64,000 nucleotides of DNA, from positions 186,001 to 250,000 of the forward strand of contig WGNF01000008.1 in the NCBI GenBank assembly GCA_016124615.1, in the 5' to 3' direction. Positions 8,386 through 16,451 of this stretch are shown here, one piece after another (position 1 is the stretch's first letter; each line of letters starts with the position of its first letter). A program made the translations under genes and the position numbers. The stretch comes from Paracoccaceae bacterium (GTDB taxonomy: Bacteria > Pseudomonadota > Alphaproteobacteria > Rhodobacterales > Rhodobacteraceae). The notes beneath the pieces are model-generated. The model made no database searches. It was not told where the DNA came from and saw only the letters and a program-made list of their open reading frames with translations.

Positions 8386-9366
8386 TCACGCATAGCCGCC
8401 CTGAAGCAGAAGAACGAAGGCGGCGGAATCCGGCAGGCCCTGCACCGCGATCATCGCGGCCGCCCCGGTGGCGCCTCCGGTTGTCCACCAATAGCTGCGC
8501 CCCGCCGCGGCGCGGTAGTGATCTGCGGCGGCGACATCGGCCAGAAGCGCCACCACGTCGCTGCCCCCCGCCATCGCCCAGACCGCGCGCACGGGATCAT
8601 CAGGGCGGCGCGGCAGCGGCGGCCAGAGCTGCGGCGGCTCCAACTCCTCCGGTTCCGGCGTGGCATAGGCGGGCGCGTCGACCGTGACGGCGTCATGTTC
8701 GGCATAGGCGGCGGTGGGTGCAGGGTCTTCCGGTGCCGCATCGTCGGCCGCCGCCTCTTCCGGCTCCGGCACCTCGGGCTCCGGCGCTTCCGCTACGGCT
8801 TCGGCCGCAACCTCCTCCAGCGGCGCCTCGTCTGCGCTCGCCTCTGGTGCGGCGGGCTCCGGGGGGTCGATCCACGCCGCCGGGGGCGGCGCTTCCTCGG
8901 CCAGCGGGGCCACGACGGGCGGGCGCCGCACGGCGCCGGGCTCCAGCCCGTCGAGCAAGGCGGACACGTCGGGCAGGCTGTCCAGCGTCAGGGCCTCGCG
9001 CAGTCGCGCTTCCAGCGCGCCGTACCAGCTTTCGAACGGGGCGACGACCGGCGGCGGCGGGAAATCACCGGCGGTTTCGGGCTGGATAAGGACCAGCGGA
9101 AACTGCCGCCCGACCCGGTCGACCGAGGTAATCAGCGCGCCGGCGCAGGCGGTGCCGAACACATCGGGCCCGATCCAGAACCGCCAGACCGGCGCCGCGC
9201 GCCACAACTGCGCCCAACCCGGACCCAGCCGGTCGCGGCTGGACGCCATCACCGTCTGCAGCCAGCCTTCCCACGCCTGCAACACGACGGGCGGCAGGTC
9301 GCGCGTGATGAAATCACCCTTGGCGGGCAGTTTGCCGAACAGGCCGGGGCCGCGGCCCGCAGCCAT
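8386..9366 (-). CDS. tagF: T6SS-associated protein TagF (ImpM family) with acidic linker
   Basis: TagF is a cytoplasmic post-translational repressor of T6SS assembly; in Agrobacterium and Pseudomonas it acts with or through Fha. Residues 1-~130 are the TagF domain: LFGKLPAKGDFITRDLP at the start, then WLQTVMASSRDRLG, WRFWIGPDVFG and VDRVGRQFPL. Residues ~135-240 are a long Glu/Ala/Pro-rich acidic stretch, and the last ~85 residues form a second small domain (VRAVWAMAGGSDVVALL onward). The whole is 326 residues, longer than a bare TagF because of the linker. The gene starts 2 bases after the tssM stop and is followed by pppA. Confidence 0.88.
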   Translation of the reverse strand: MAAGRGPGLFGKLPAKGDFITRDLPPVVLQAWEGWLQTVMASSRDRLGPGWAQLWRAAPVWRFWIGPDVFGTACAGALITSVDRVGRQFPLVLIQPETAGDFPPPPVVAPFESWYGALEARLREALTLDSLPDVSALLDGLEPGAVRRPPVVAPLAEEAPPPAAWIDPPEPAAPEASADEAPLEEVAAEAVAEAPEPEVPEPEEAAADDAAPEDPAPTAAYAEHDAVTVDAPAYATPEPEELEPPQLWPPLPRRPDDPVRAVWAMAGGSDVVALLADVAAADHYRAAAGRSYWWTTGGATGAAAMIAVQGLPDSAAFVLLLQGGYA

Positions 9367-9368
9367 GT

Positions 9369-12300
9369 TTAAAGCCCTACCGGGCAGGAAAACTGCCCCA
9401 GCGACCGGATCGCGAACGGGTTCACCAGCGAGCCGACCTCGATCAGATAGGTGATGTAGCGCCCGCCGATGGTGTAGGTCACCGACACCTGACGGCCCGA
9501 AACGCGCGGGCTGCCCATCTTCACCAGACGCAGCAACGCCCAGGGCCCCGAGGGCGCGACCAGTTGATAATCGCGCCCGGCAAGCACCGGCGCGAATTGC
9601 AGCGAGGCTGACCCGCTGGCCGAACTGCCGGGCCAGGTGACCCGCTGCGGCGTGTTGCCGGTCTGGCGCGTGGTGATGACCTGCCCGTTGATTTCCAGCA
9701 GCGCGCTGTCGATCTCGTTATGGATGGCGGTCTGGCTGATCGTCAGATCCACCCCCGGCACATTCGACCCCGAGGGGAAGAAGGCCGACCGGATTTCGGC
9801 CGCACGCTGGAACTCGCGCAGTGTCGCGGTCGACAGCCGCGAGCCCATCGGCGAGTCGTCCTTCCATTTCCAGTCGGCGCCAGAGATGTCGGCGTATTGT
9901 TGCAGCTTTTCCGAGAAGAACTTGTCCATCACGCCGCCCGGCGCGAACATCTTGGCGAAGTCCAGCATCTGCATGTCGCGCGAGGATTTGGCCGAGAACG
10001 GATAGGCGTTCGTCACCACCTTCTGGCATTGCTGGGTGACCTGATCGTTCAGCTGGTTGTTCAGGTCGGCGATCGAGGTGTTGGTTGCATCGCTCAGGAA
10101 GTCATTGCTGGCCTGCGTGACCATGCGCGCCAGCGGCCCCGGCAGCCGCGAGGCCATCGCCCTGAGCCGCCCGATCTGTTCCGGCATCTGCTGCGCCGCC
10201 TGCCCCGGCGAGATCGAGGCCAACGTCAGGCTGTCGTGCAGTTTGTTCAGCGTTGCCAGAAGATCGTCGATCGGGCGCTGGCCCTCGCTGCCCTCGAACA
10301 GCTCGTGATAGGCGGTGAACTGCGCCTCGATCCCGGCACCGGGAAGCTGCGAGGCGTTGTTCGCGCCGCTGCCGCCCGCCCCGCCCCCCGCGCGATCCTG
10401 CGATTTGCCGCCGAAGACGATCTGCAGGCCGATCCGGGTCAGGCCACTCGACATGTTGTAAATCTGGCTGCCGACCGCGTTGGCGGCCGCCCCGGCCATG
10501 CCGGTGCCCGCCTTGGCTTGTGCGACGAGGCCATTCACGGTGCCGCCGGCCGCCGCCGCCGGATCCTGGTCGAAGGCCTGCGTCAGCCGCGTTTCGTCGC
10601 TGATCGCCTTCATCAGCAGGAAGACCGGCGACAGCCGCGGCGCCGAGGCGATGCCAAGGGCGGTGTAGTTCGGCTTGTCCGCCGCCATCGGTCGCAGCCG
10701 GATATTGTCCAGCACCTTGTTCCACGCGGCGAGGAAGTCGTTGGTGTAGCGGTTCAGCAGATCCGGGCCGAGGCGCTTCAACTGATCCTCAACCCCCGCC
10801 TCTTCGCCGTATTTGCCCAGAACCCACTTGTCATCCTCGATCTTCTGGGCGACCTGCGACAGTTGCGGCAGGAAGAATTCGGTAAAGCCGCGATAGGTAT
10901 AAAGCGCGGGCACCGCCAGCGTCTTGAAATCGGTGCCGTCGACGGTCTCGAACACCTTGTCGGAATCCGGACCCGCGCGCAGCGCCATGTTGAAGTCGGG
11001 CACCCCGGCGAATTCGGCGGTGCCGTTGACCAGCAGATAGGCCTGATCCGCGACGCTCATCCGCGCCAGCATCTTTTCGGCCTGATCGACCAGCGCACCG
11101 TTCAGCCCGATGCCCAGCTTGCCATTGGTGTCCAGCACCATCATCGCCTTGAGGTGATCGAGCAGTTGCAGCCGGGTGTTGTCATCCAGCGGGAACTGGT
11201 CGCGCCACTGCTTGCTGAACCAGGCCAGCACCACCTTGTCGTCGGGCTTCGGCGCGGCGTCGCCCATCAGCTTGTAGACCTTCAGCGTCTCGTAGACGGC
11301 CAGCAGGTTGTTATCCTGAATGAAGCCCGCCAGCTGCTGTTCCAGCCCCATGATCAGGCGCGGCCGCAGCATCCGTTCCAGCGCAAGGTGGTAGCTGGTG
11401 GTGGCGGCCGAGTTCAGGCGCGCATACTGGCCGAAGCCGAACCAATCCAGCAGCGAGCCGCCCGTGGTGGTGTCGGCATAGCCGGTCGGCATGGTGCGCA
11501 GCATCTGCAGGTAGCCCGCGACCTTGCTCGGGTCGGGGTCGTCGATCTCGGTGCGGGCCAGTTCGTCCTTGGCCGCCGAGGCATAGTTGATCATCGCCGC
11601 ATTGGCCGTCTGGACCAGTTGGCGGTTCTGGTAAAAGCTCATGCCCCAGGCGGCCAGCAGGCCGATCGTCGCCGCCGCGATCAGGCTGAAGGCAGCACCG
11701 CGCAGCAGGCCGTCGCGGCGCACCGCGCGGCGGTCGAACGAGACCCAGCCCGCTTCGGGGAAGATGACCTTGGTCAGCAGGTCGTGCAGGAAAAAGCTCT
11801 TGCCCTTGCCGGACATGCCGCCGCCGTAGCTGGCCGCGCCAAAGCTGCGTTCCATCGCGCCCAGCACCTGGTCGATCGGCGTGCCTTCCTGGGTGCCCGA
11901 GGAGAAATAGAACCCGCGCAGGTTGGCGTTCACCCGGTAGCGCGAGCTTTCGAAGATCGACACCAGCAGGGCGTTCAGCCGGTCGCGCAGCATGGCGACC
12001 TGACCGGGGAAGCCGAAGATGGAAATCCGGCTGATGCCGTCGGGTTCCTCGTTCAGCCGGTCGGTGACCTCTTCCGACAGCCGCGCCACCAGCGCATCGT
12101 ATTCCGCCGCAAAGCGCGGCACGGTCGCCTCTTTGCGGCTTTTGGTCTGGAACGTCGCGCCCCAGACCTTCTGCCGCCGTGAGGCGCTGAACGAGCCGAA
12201 GAACTCGCTGAACCCGGCAATCAGGTCGGCCTTGGTGAACAGCACATAGACCGGGAAATCGACCTTCAGCGTATCGTGCACCTCCATCAGGCGGGTGCGG

Positions 12301-12980
12301 ATGGCGGTGGCGTGTTCCTCGATCGTGGCTTCCGAGCCGGCGAGGATTTCATCCAGACCGATCGCCACGATGACGCCGTTGATCGGCTGGCGCGGGCGGT
12401 TGGTCTTCAACAGGCTCAGGAACGATTTCCAGCTTTCGGCATCGGCCTCGGCGTCGCTGTCCTGCGTGGTATAGCGCCCGGCGGTGTCGATCATCACCGC
12501 TTCCTCGGCGAACCACCAATCGCAGTAGCGCGTGCCGCCGACGCCCGCGATGGCGCCGCCGGTCTTTTCCGACAGCGGGAACTTGATGCCCGAATTCAAG
12601 AGCGCGGTGGTCTTGCCCGCGCCAGGCGGGCCGATGATGACATACCACGGCAGGTCATAAAGGTACTGGCGCGAGCCGCTGGATTTCTTCAGCACCGACA
12701 GCGCATCGGCCATCTTCTCGGATAGCTGGTCGGTGTCGCCGGTGACCTTGGGCGCGATGGCGCTTTCCAGCGCCTTCTCGGCATGGCGGCGGCGCAGAAA
12801 GCCGACCAGCCAGACCACGAAGACGATCAGGACCGCCGTGAAGATGATCAGCAGCCGCACCCAGACCGGATCGAAGGGCTGCATGTCGCCGAAGCCGACC
12901 AGCGGCGCGGCAAACCAGACCACGAGCCCGAAACAGATGAGCCCCAATGCAACCAGTATGCGCGTCAGCCAAAGTTTCAT
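9369..12980 (-). CDS. tssM: T6SS membrane-complex protein TssM (IcmF)
   Basis: TssM is the large inner-membrane scaffold linking TssL to the cell envelope. The 1,203-residue chain has two N-terminal membrane helices (about 5-26 and 40-62), a cytoplasmic NTPase-like domain with intact Walker A (GPPGAGKT, 117-124) and the DTAGRY motif near 165-170, a third helix near 430-450, and a long periplasmic region ending in the IcmF C-terminal domain (VTYTIGGRYITYLIE, then FSCPVGL). In other systems the periplasmic end binds the lipoprotein TssJ, for which no gene is visible here. It sits between tssL and tagF. Confidence 0.95.
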   Translation of the reverse strand: MKLWLTRILVALGLICFGLVVWFAAPLVGFGDMQPFDPVWVRLLIIFTAVLIVFVVWLVGFLRRRHAEKALESAIAPKVTGDTDQLSEKMADALSVLKKSSGSRQYLYDLPWYVIIGPPGAGKTTALLNSGIKFPLSEKTGGAIAGVGGTRYCDWWFAEEAVMIDTAGRYTTQDSDAEADAESWKSFLSLLKTNRPRQPINGVIVAIGLDEILAGSEATIEEHATAIRTRLMEVHDTLKVDFPVYVLFTKADLIAGFSEFFGSFSASRRQKVWGATFQTKSRKEATVPRFAAEYDALVARLSEEVTDRLNEEPDGISRISIFGFPGQVAMLRDRLNALLVSIFESSRYRVNANLRGFYFSSGTQEGTPIDQVLGAMERSFGAASYGGGMSGKGKSFFLHDLLTKVIFPEAGWVSFDRRAVRRDGLLRGAAFSLIAAATIGLLAAWGMSFYQNRQLVQTANAAMINYASAAKDELARTEIDDPDPSKVAGYLQMLRTMPTGYADTTTGGSLLDWFGFGQYARLNSAATTSYHLALERMLRPRLIMGLEQQLAGFIQDNNLLAVYETLKVYKLMGDAAPKPDDKVVLAWFSKQWRDQFPLDDNTRLQLLDHLKAMMVLDTNGKLGIGLNGALVDQAEKMLARMSVADQAYLLVNGTAEFAGVPDFNMALRAGPDSDKVFETVDGTDFKTLAVPALYTYRGFTEFFLPQLSQVAQKIEDDKWVLGKYGEEAGVEDQLKRLGPDLLNRYTNDFLAAWNKVLDNIRLRPMAADKPNYTALGIASAPRLSPVFLLMKAISDETRLTQAFDQDPAAAAGGTVNGLVAQAKAGTGMAGAAANAVGSQIYNMSSGLTRIGLQIVFGGKSQDRAGGGAGGSGANNASQLPGAGIEAQFTAYHELFEGSEGQRPIDDLLATLNKLHDSLTLASISPGQAAQQMPEQIGRLRAMASRLPGPLARMVTQASNDFLSDATNTSIADLNNQLNDQVTQQCQKVVTNAYPFSAKSSRDMQMLDFAKMFAPGGVMDKFFSEKLQQYADISGADWKWKDDSPMGSRLSTATLREFQRAAEIRSAFFPSGSNVPGVDLTISQTAIHNEIDSALLEINGQVITTRQTGNTPQRVTWPGSSASGSASLQFAPVLAGRDYQLVAPSGPWALLRLVKMGSPRVSGRQVSVTYTIGGRYITYLIEVGSLVNPFAIRSLGQFSCPVGL

Positions 12981-13024
12981 GCGTCCAACTCGTGTCTTTC
13001 TTCCCGCGCGGTGGCGGGGTCGTG

Positions 13025-14956
13025 TCAGTTTCCGGCGGCGGGTTGCGCGGCAGCCTGCCCCGCCGTCTGATCCGGCGGCAGCGTATCGGCGCGTTGCAGC
13101 AGAATCTCGACCCGCCGGTTCAGCGCCCGGCCCTCGGCCGTTCCGTTGTCGGCGATGGGTTCGTCCTGCCCCTTGCCCTCGATCTGAACCCGGTCAGGCT
13201 TGGTCAGGCTTGGCGTGATGACCTTGGCCACCGCCTTGGCACGGGCCACCGACAGGTCGAAGTTGTTCTTGTAGCGGCCGGACCCGGCCAGGGGCACGTT
13301 GTCGGTGTGGCCGACGATCTTGATCGTGCCCGGTTCCTTGTCGAGCGCCTCGGCGATGTGCTTTGCGATCTCGGCGAATTGGGGCCGGGTGTCGGCCTTG
13401 CCGGAATCGAACAGCACGAGGTTGTTCACGGTCAGCGAGATGTAGTCGCCCGCCGTGTCGATCGTCAGCGCCTTGGCACTGATGTCGCTGGCCAGCGCGG
13501 TCCGCAACCGGTCGATCTGCGTCGGCCCCTGATCCGGCGGCGGCGGCAGCACCGGCGGCTTGTAGGGCTCGGGCGGCGGCGCCACCACGGCCGCGATCTG
13601 GCGCAGCGTGACGGCTTCGCGCGGGTTCACCGCAATCATGTTGTTGGCGACCGCATCGCCCGCCTGCGCCACGAACGACCGCATGCCGAAATAGGCCCCG
13701 GCCAGCACCGCCCCGGCCATGCAGGCGGCAACCCAGACCGGCAGGCCACCACGGCTGCGCCGCGCCACCATCTCGACCCCGCGCCAATGCGGCGAGATAT
13801 CGTCGTCGCCCCGCGCCTTGACCCGCCGCAGCGTTTCATAAATGCGCCGCCGCACGCGCTGCAACTCGACGTCGCCACCCGGCATCCCGCGATACTGCCC
13901 CTCGAATCCGAGTTGCAGGCAGGTCAGCATCAGCTCCAGCAGGTGGTACTTGCGCGCCGGATCGGTCAGCGCCTTTTCGACCTCTTGAAAGAACCCGACG
14001 CCCGAGGTGCGCCGGTTGAAGAAGCGCGCCACCATCGAATACTGGATCCAGACGTCGCGATCGGTGCCGGGCAGGTTCTGCACGATATCGTCGGCGGTGC
14101 CGCAAAGCGCGTATTTCGCCACCATCGCATCCTGCGGGTCGATCCCGGCCTGCAGCACACGCTGCTCGAAAGCGGTGATCTCTTCCGTCACATAGGTCAT
14201 CAACGGCACGGCCTGCATGTCGACGATCTGACTGCGCAGGCGGCCAAACAGGATCAAGAGCCCGGCCGCCGCGGCGGTGATCGGATTGACCTCGGCGCTG
14301 TGGCCCGCGGCACGGACCCGCAGCGCATCCTCCAGGCTGATCTTGTGGGTGGGCGCGCGCTGGATCGGCTCGGGGCGGCGCTGTTCGGGGAAGAAGGAAT
14401 CGTCGTTGCCACCGGTGGCGCCCAGCCAGTGCCCGCCAGACGAGGGCGCGGCCGCCGGGGCGAAGGCATCAAACGGGTTGCCGCCCGCACCGCCATAGCC
14501 ACCCGGCGGCTGGCCGTAACCGCCCTGCGGCTGGCCGTAACCGCCCCCGCCGGACGGTTGCCCGTAGCCGCCCGGCGGCTGACCATAGCCGCCACCACCC
14601 GGCGGTTGACCGTAACCACCCGGCGGCTGGCCGTAACCGCCCTGCGGCGGCTGGCCATAGCCACCTTGGCCACCTGGCGCCGGATAGCCACCGCCTGCCC
14701 CGCCACGGTCAAGGTCGGGGCCGCCAAAGCCGCCACCACCGCCGCCGCCCGGCGCGCCGCCCGCGGGCGGCATGCTGCCGATCACCGTGCGCTGCGGTGC
14801 CGAAGGCGGGCGCTGGCCACCACCACCGGGCATCGGTGCGGGCCGCATGTTCGGGTCGCCCCCCGGTGGCGGCGGCGACGGCGGCGCGCCTGCCCCGCCC
14901 GGCAAGGGGCGCAGCACGGTGCGCTGCGGTGGTTTCTTGGGATCATCCGAACTCAT
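13025..14956 (-). CDS. tssL: T6SS membrane-complex protein TssL (DotU) with OmpA-like domain
   Basis: An extended TssL of 643 residues. Residues 1-~200 are a disordered Gly/Pro/Tyr/Gln-rich tail with two RTV sites (Thr13 and Thr57); ~205-400 is the DotU domain (NPITAAAAGLLILFGRL, VWIQYSMVARFFNRRTSGVG); the membrane helix is at 405-425; the last ~140 residues are an OmpA/MotB peptidoglycan-binding domain (LFDSGKADTRPQF, IVGHTDNVPLAGSGRYKNN, NRRVEILL). In Agrobacterium, an N-terminal TssL threonine phosphorylated by PpkA is bound by Fha and triggers Hcp secretion. ATG at 14956 overlaps the tssK stop (ATGA) and has GGAG 8 bases upstream. Confidence 0.95.
   Translation of the reverse strand: MSSDDPKKPPQRTVLRPLPGGAGAPPSPPPPGGDPNMRPAPMPGGGGQRPPSAPQRTVIGSMPPAGGAPGGGGGGGFGGPDLDRGGAGGGYPAPGGQGGYGQPPQGGYGQPPGGYGQPPGGGGYGQPPGGYGQPSGGGGYGQPQGGYGQPPGGYGGAGGNPFDAFAPAAAPSSGGHWLGATGGNDDSFFPEQRRPEPIQRAPTHKISLEDALRVRAAGHSAEVNPITAAAAGLLILFGRLRSQIVDMQAVPLMTYVTEEITAFEQRVLQAGIDPQDAMVAKYALCGTADDIVQNLPGTDRDVWIQYSMVARFFNRRTSGVGFFQEVEKALTDPARKYHLLELMLTCLQLGFEGQYRGMPGGDVELQRVRRRIYETLRRVKARGDDDISPHWRGVEMVARRSRGGLPVWVAACMAGAVLAGAYFGMRSFVAQAGDAVANNMIAVNPREAVTLRQIAAVVAPPPEPYKPPVLPPPPDQGPTQIDRLRTALASDISAKALTIDTAGDYISLTVNNLVLFDSGKADTRPQFAEIAKHIAEALDKEPGTIKIVGHTDNVPLAGSGRYKNNFDLSVARAKAVAKVITPSLTKPDRVQIEGKGQDEPIADNGTAEGRALNRRVEILLQRADTLPPDQTAGQAAAQPAAGN
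14477..14662 (-). repeat. GYGQPPGG low-complexity repeat within tssL
   Basis: Seven GYGQP-type units occur at residues ~99-160 of TssL, encoded by near-identical 18-27 base units. It is prion-like in composition (Gly, Tyr, Gln, Pro) and lies in the cytoplasmic tail before the DotU domain. Confidence 0.85.
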
Positions 14957-16287
14957 GCCCGGTTCTCCATGATCGCCCACAGTTCCAGCTCCAGATCGGG
15001 CCAGTCACCGGCGAAATGCAGCCCGATCGCGGGGGCTGTGCTGAATTCACGCCACAGCGCGGCGTTCTTGTCGATGCCGAAATACACATGCGTGGTGATC
15101 GCACGGATCTGGCGCGGCGGCGTCGGCAGGTGAATCAGCTCCAGCCCCGGCAGGTTGTTGTTGACGATCTCGCGCATCCGCGTGGTCGGGCCAACCTTGC
15201 ACAGCGCCGGGAACTGCTGCTGGATCTGCGTCAGCGGCTTCTGTGCCGCCACCTCGATGACGAAGGTCGCATCGCGGAACAGGTTCCGGTCGGCGACATT
15301 GGCCATGTAGGAGTTTGCCGCCAGCTTCTCCAGCGGTAGCCGGATCGCGCGGCCGACATCGCGGCTTAGCAGCCGCTGGATATCGCGCAGCACCGGGTCG
15401 AACACCTCTTCGAGGTTGTCCTGATCATAGGGCGGATATTCCGGGCACAGCCGGGTGGAATCAAAGGTCCAAAGCTCGCCGCCCAGCCGCAGCAGTTGCT
15501 GATAGAAGTCGGCCGGGTGGATATAGCGCGACATGCGCGCATGCCGCAGCACGTTGATCTCGCGGTTCAGCAGCAGCAACATGAAATAGTCGGTGGCCTG
15601 CAACCCGCCGCCCGAGGTCGGATCGGCAGCATAGCGCGACAGCGACAAGAGCTTGGTTTCCACCCAGCCCACTACCCGCTCGACCCAGCCCGCCACCACC
15701 GGATGCGCCGCCAGCGTCAGCACCGGCGGGGCAAAGGTTTCATCGAAGATCACTGTCTTGTCGCGCACCTCGACCACGCGGGCCAGCCGCAGGCACAGGA
15801 ACCCCGGCTTTTCGGTCTTGCGGATGTCGAAGGTGATGCGCGGCTGCGCGATCTCGATGTCCTGCTCCAGCCGCATCGCTGCCGCCGAATCCGCCACCCG
15901 CTCGCGATCGAGGAAATACCGGCTCCCGCGCGAGGCTTCCTCGTCGGTGCCAACCTCGCGGCCGTTCGAGGTGGCCATCGGCATCGTCAGCCAGACGAAC
16001 ATGCCTTCCGCGCCTTCCGGGATCTCGATCGGCGGCGGCAGCGCCGAGGTGCCGGGCATGTCGAACGGCGTGCCGTCCTGAAAGATGCCCGAGGCCACGC
16101 GCAGCCCGTATTTGTTCTGCTGCGCAACATCGCGGTCGGGTTCGATCTGCGCGAATCCCCAGGGATAGGCGCTGACCAGCCGCGTGCGGCTTTCGACCAG
16201 CTTCTCGACATAGCGGTCGTGCTGCTGAAGGTGGTGCGGCTGGAGAAAGAGCCCTTCCTTCCAAGCGACTTTGGAGTACCAGGACAT
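14953..16287 (-). CDS. tssK: T6SS baseplate protein TssK
   Basis: TssK is the trimeric baseplate connector that docks the tail onto TssL/TssM. The 444-residue length is typical, and the N-terminus (KVAWKEGLFLQPHHLQQHDRY) is the family hallmark. Further matches are the shoulder domain and the C-terminal WTFDSTRLCPEYPPYDQDN and HLPTPPRQIRAITTHVYFGI segments. The ATG at 16287 has AAAGG 5 bases upstream. It heads the minus-strand T6SS unit (tssK-tssL-tssM-tagF-pppA-ppkA); the strong terminator at 16388-16423 isolates it from the autotransporter, so the T6SS promoter for this arm should lie within 16288-16387. Confidence 0.95.
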   Translation of the reverse strand: MSWYSKVAWKEGLFLQPHHLQQHDRYVEKLVESRTRLVSAYPWGFAQIEPDRDVAQQNKYGLRVASGIFQDGTPFDMPGTSALPPPIEIPEGAEGMFVWLTMPMATSNGREVGTDEEASRGSRYFLDRERVADSAAAMRLEQDIEIAQPRITFDIRKTEKPGFLCLRLARVVEVRDKTVIFDETFAPPVLTLAAHPVVAGWVERVVGWVETKLLSLSRYAADPTSGGGLQATDYFMLLLLNREINVLRHARMSRYIHPADFYQQLLRLGGELWTFDSTRLCPEYPPYDQDNLEEVFDPVLRDIQRLLSRDVGRAIRLPLEKLAANSYMANVADRNLFRDATFVIEVAAQKPLTQIQQQFPALCKVGPTTRMREIVNNNLPGLELIHLPTPPRQIRAITTHVYFGIDKNAALWREFSTAPAIGLHFAGDWPDLELELWAIMENRA

Positions 16288-16387
16288 CTGTGCCTTTGCC
16301 TAAGAAGGTGAGGAATTCGAACCGGTTCAACTTGACCCGACGATACAGGACATCGCGCAAAGCACAAAGAAAACCTTCAAGAAAACC

Positions 16388-16423
16388 AACGGCCCGGCCT
16401 GCAGATTTGCGGGCCGGGCCGTT
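16388..16423 (-). terminator. Intrinsic terminator of the autotransporter gene
   Basis: A perfect 12-bp inverted repeat (AACGGCCCGGCC and GGCCGGGCCGTT) with a 12-base loop, followed on the minus strand by GGTTTTCTTG and another TTTTC. It lies 29 bases after the autotransporter stop and insulates tssK from read-through. Confidence 0.85.
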
Positions 16424-16451
16424 GCCATTGTTTTGGCTTGCGCCGTCGTCC

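Noticed and set aside
9720..12182. An 820-codon open frame antisense to tssM
   Set aside because: It is a shadow of the high-GC tssM coding sequence with no motif.
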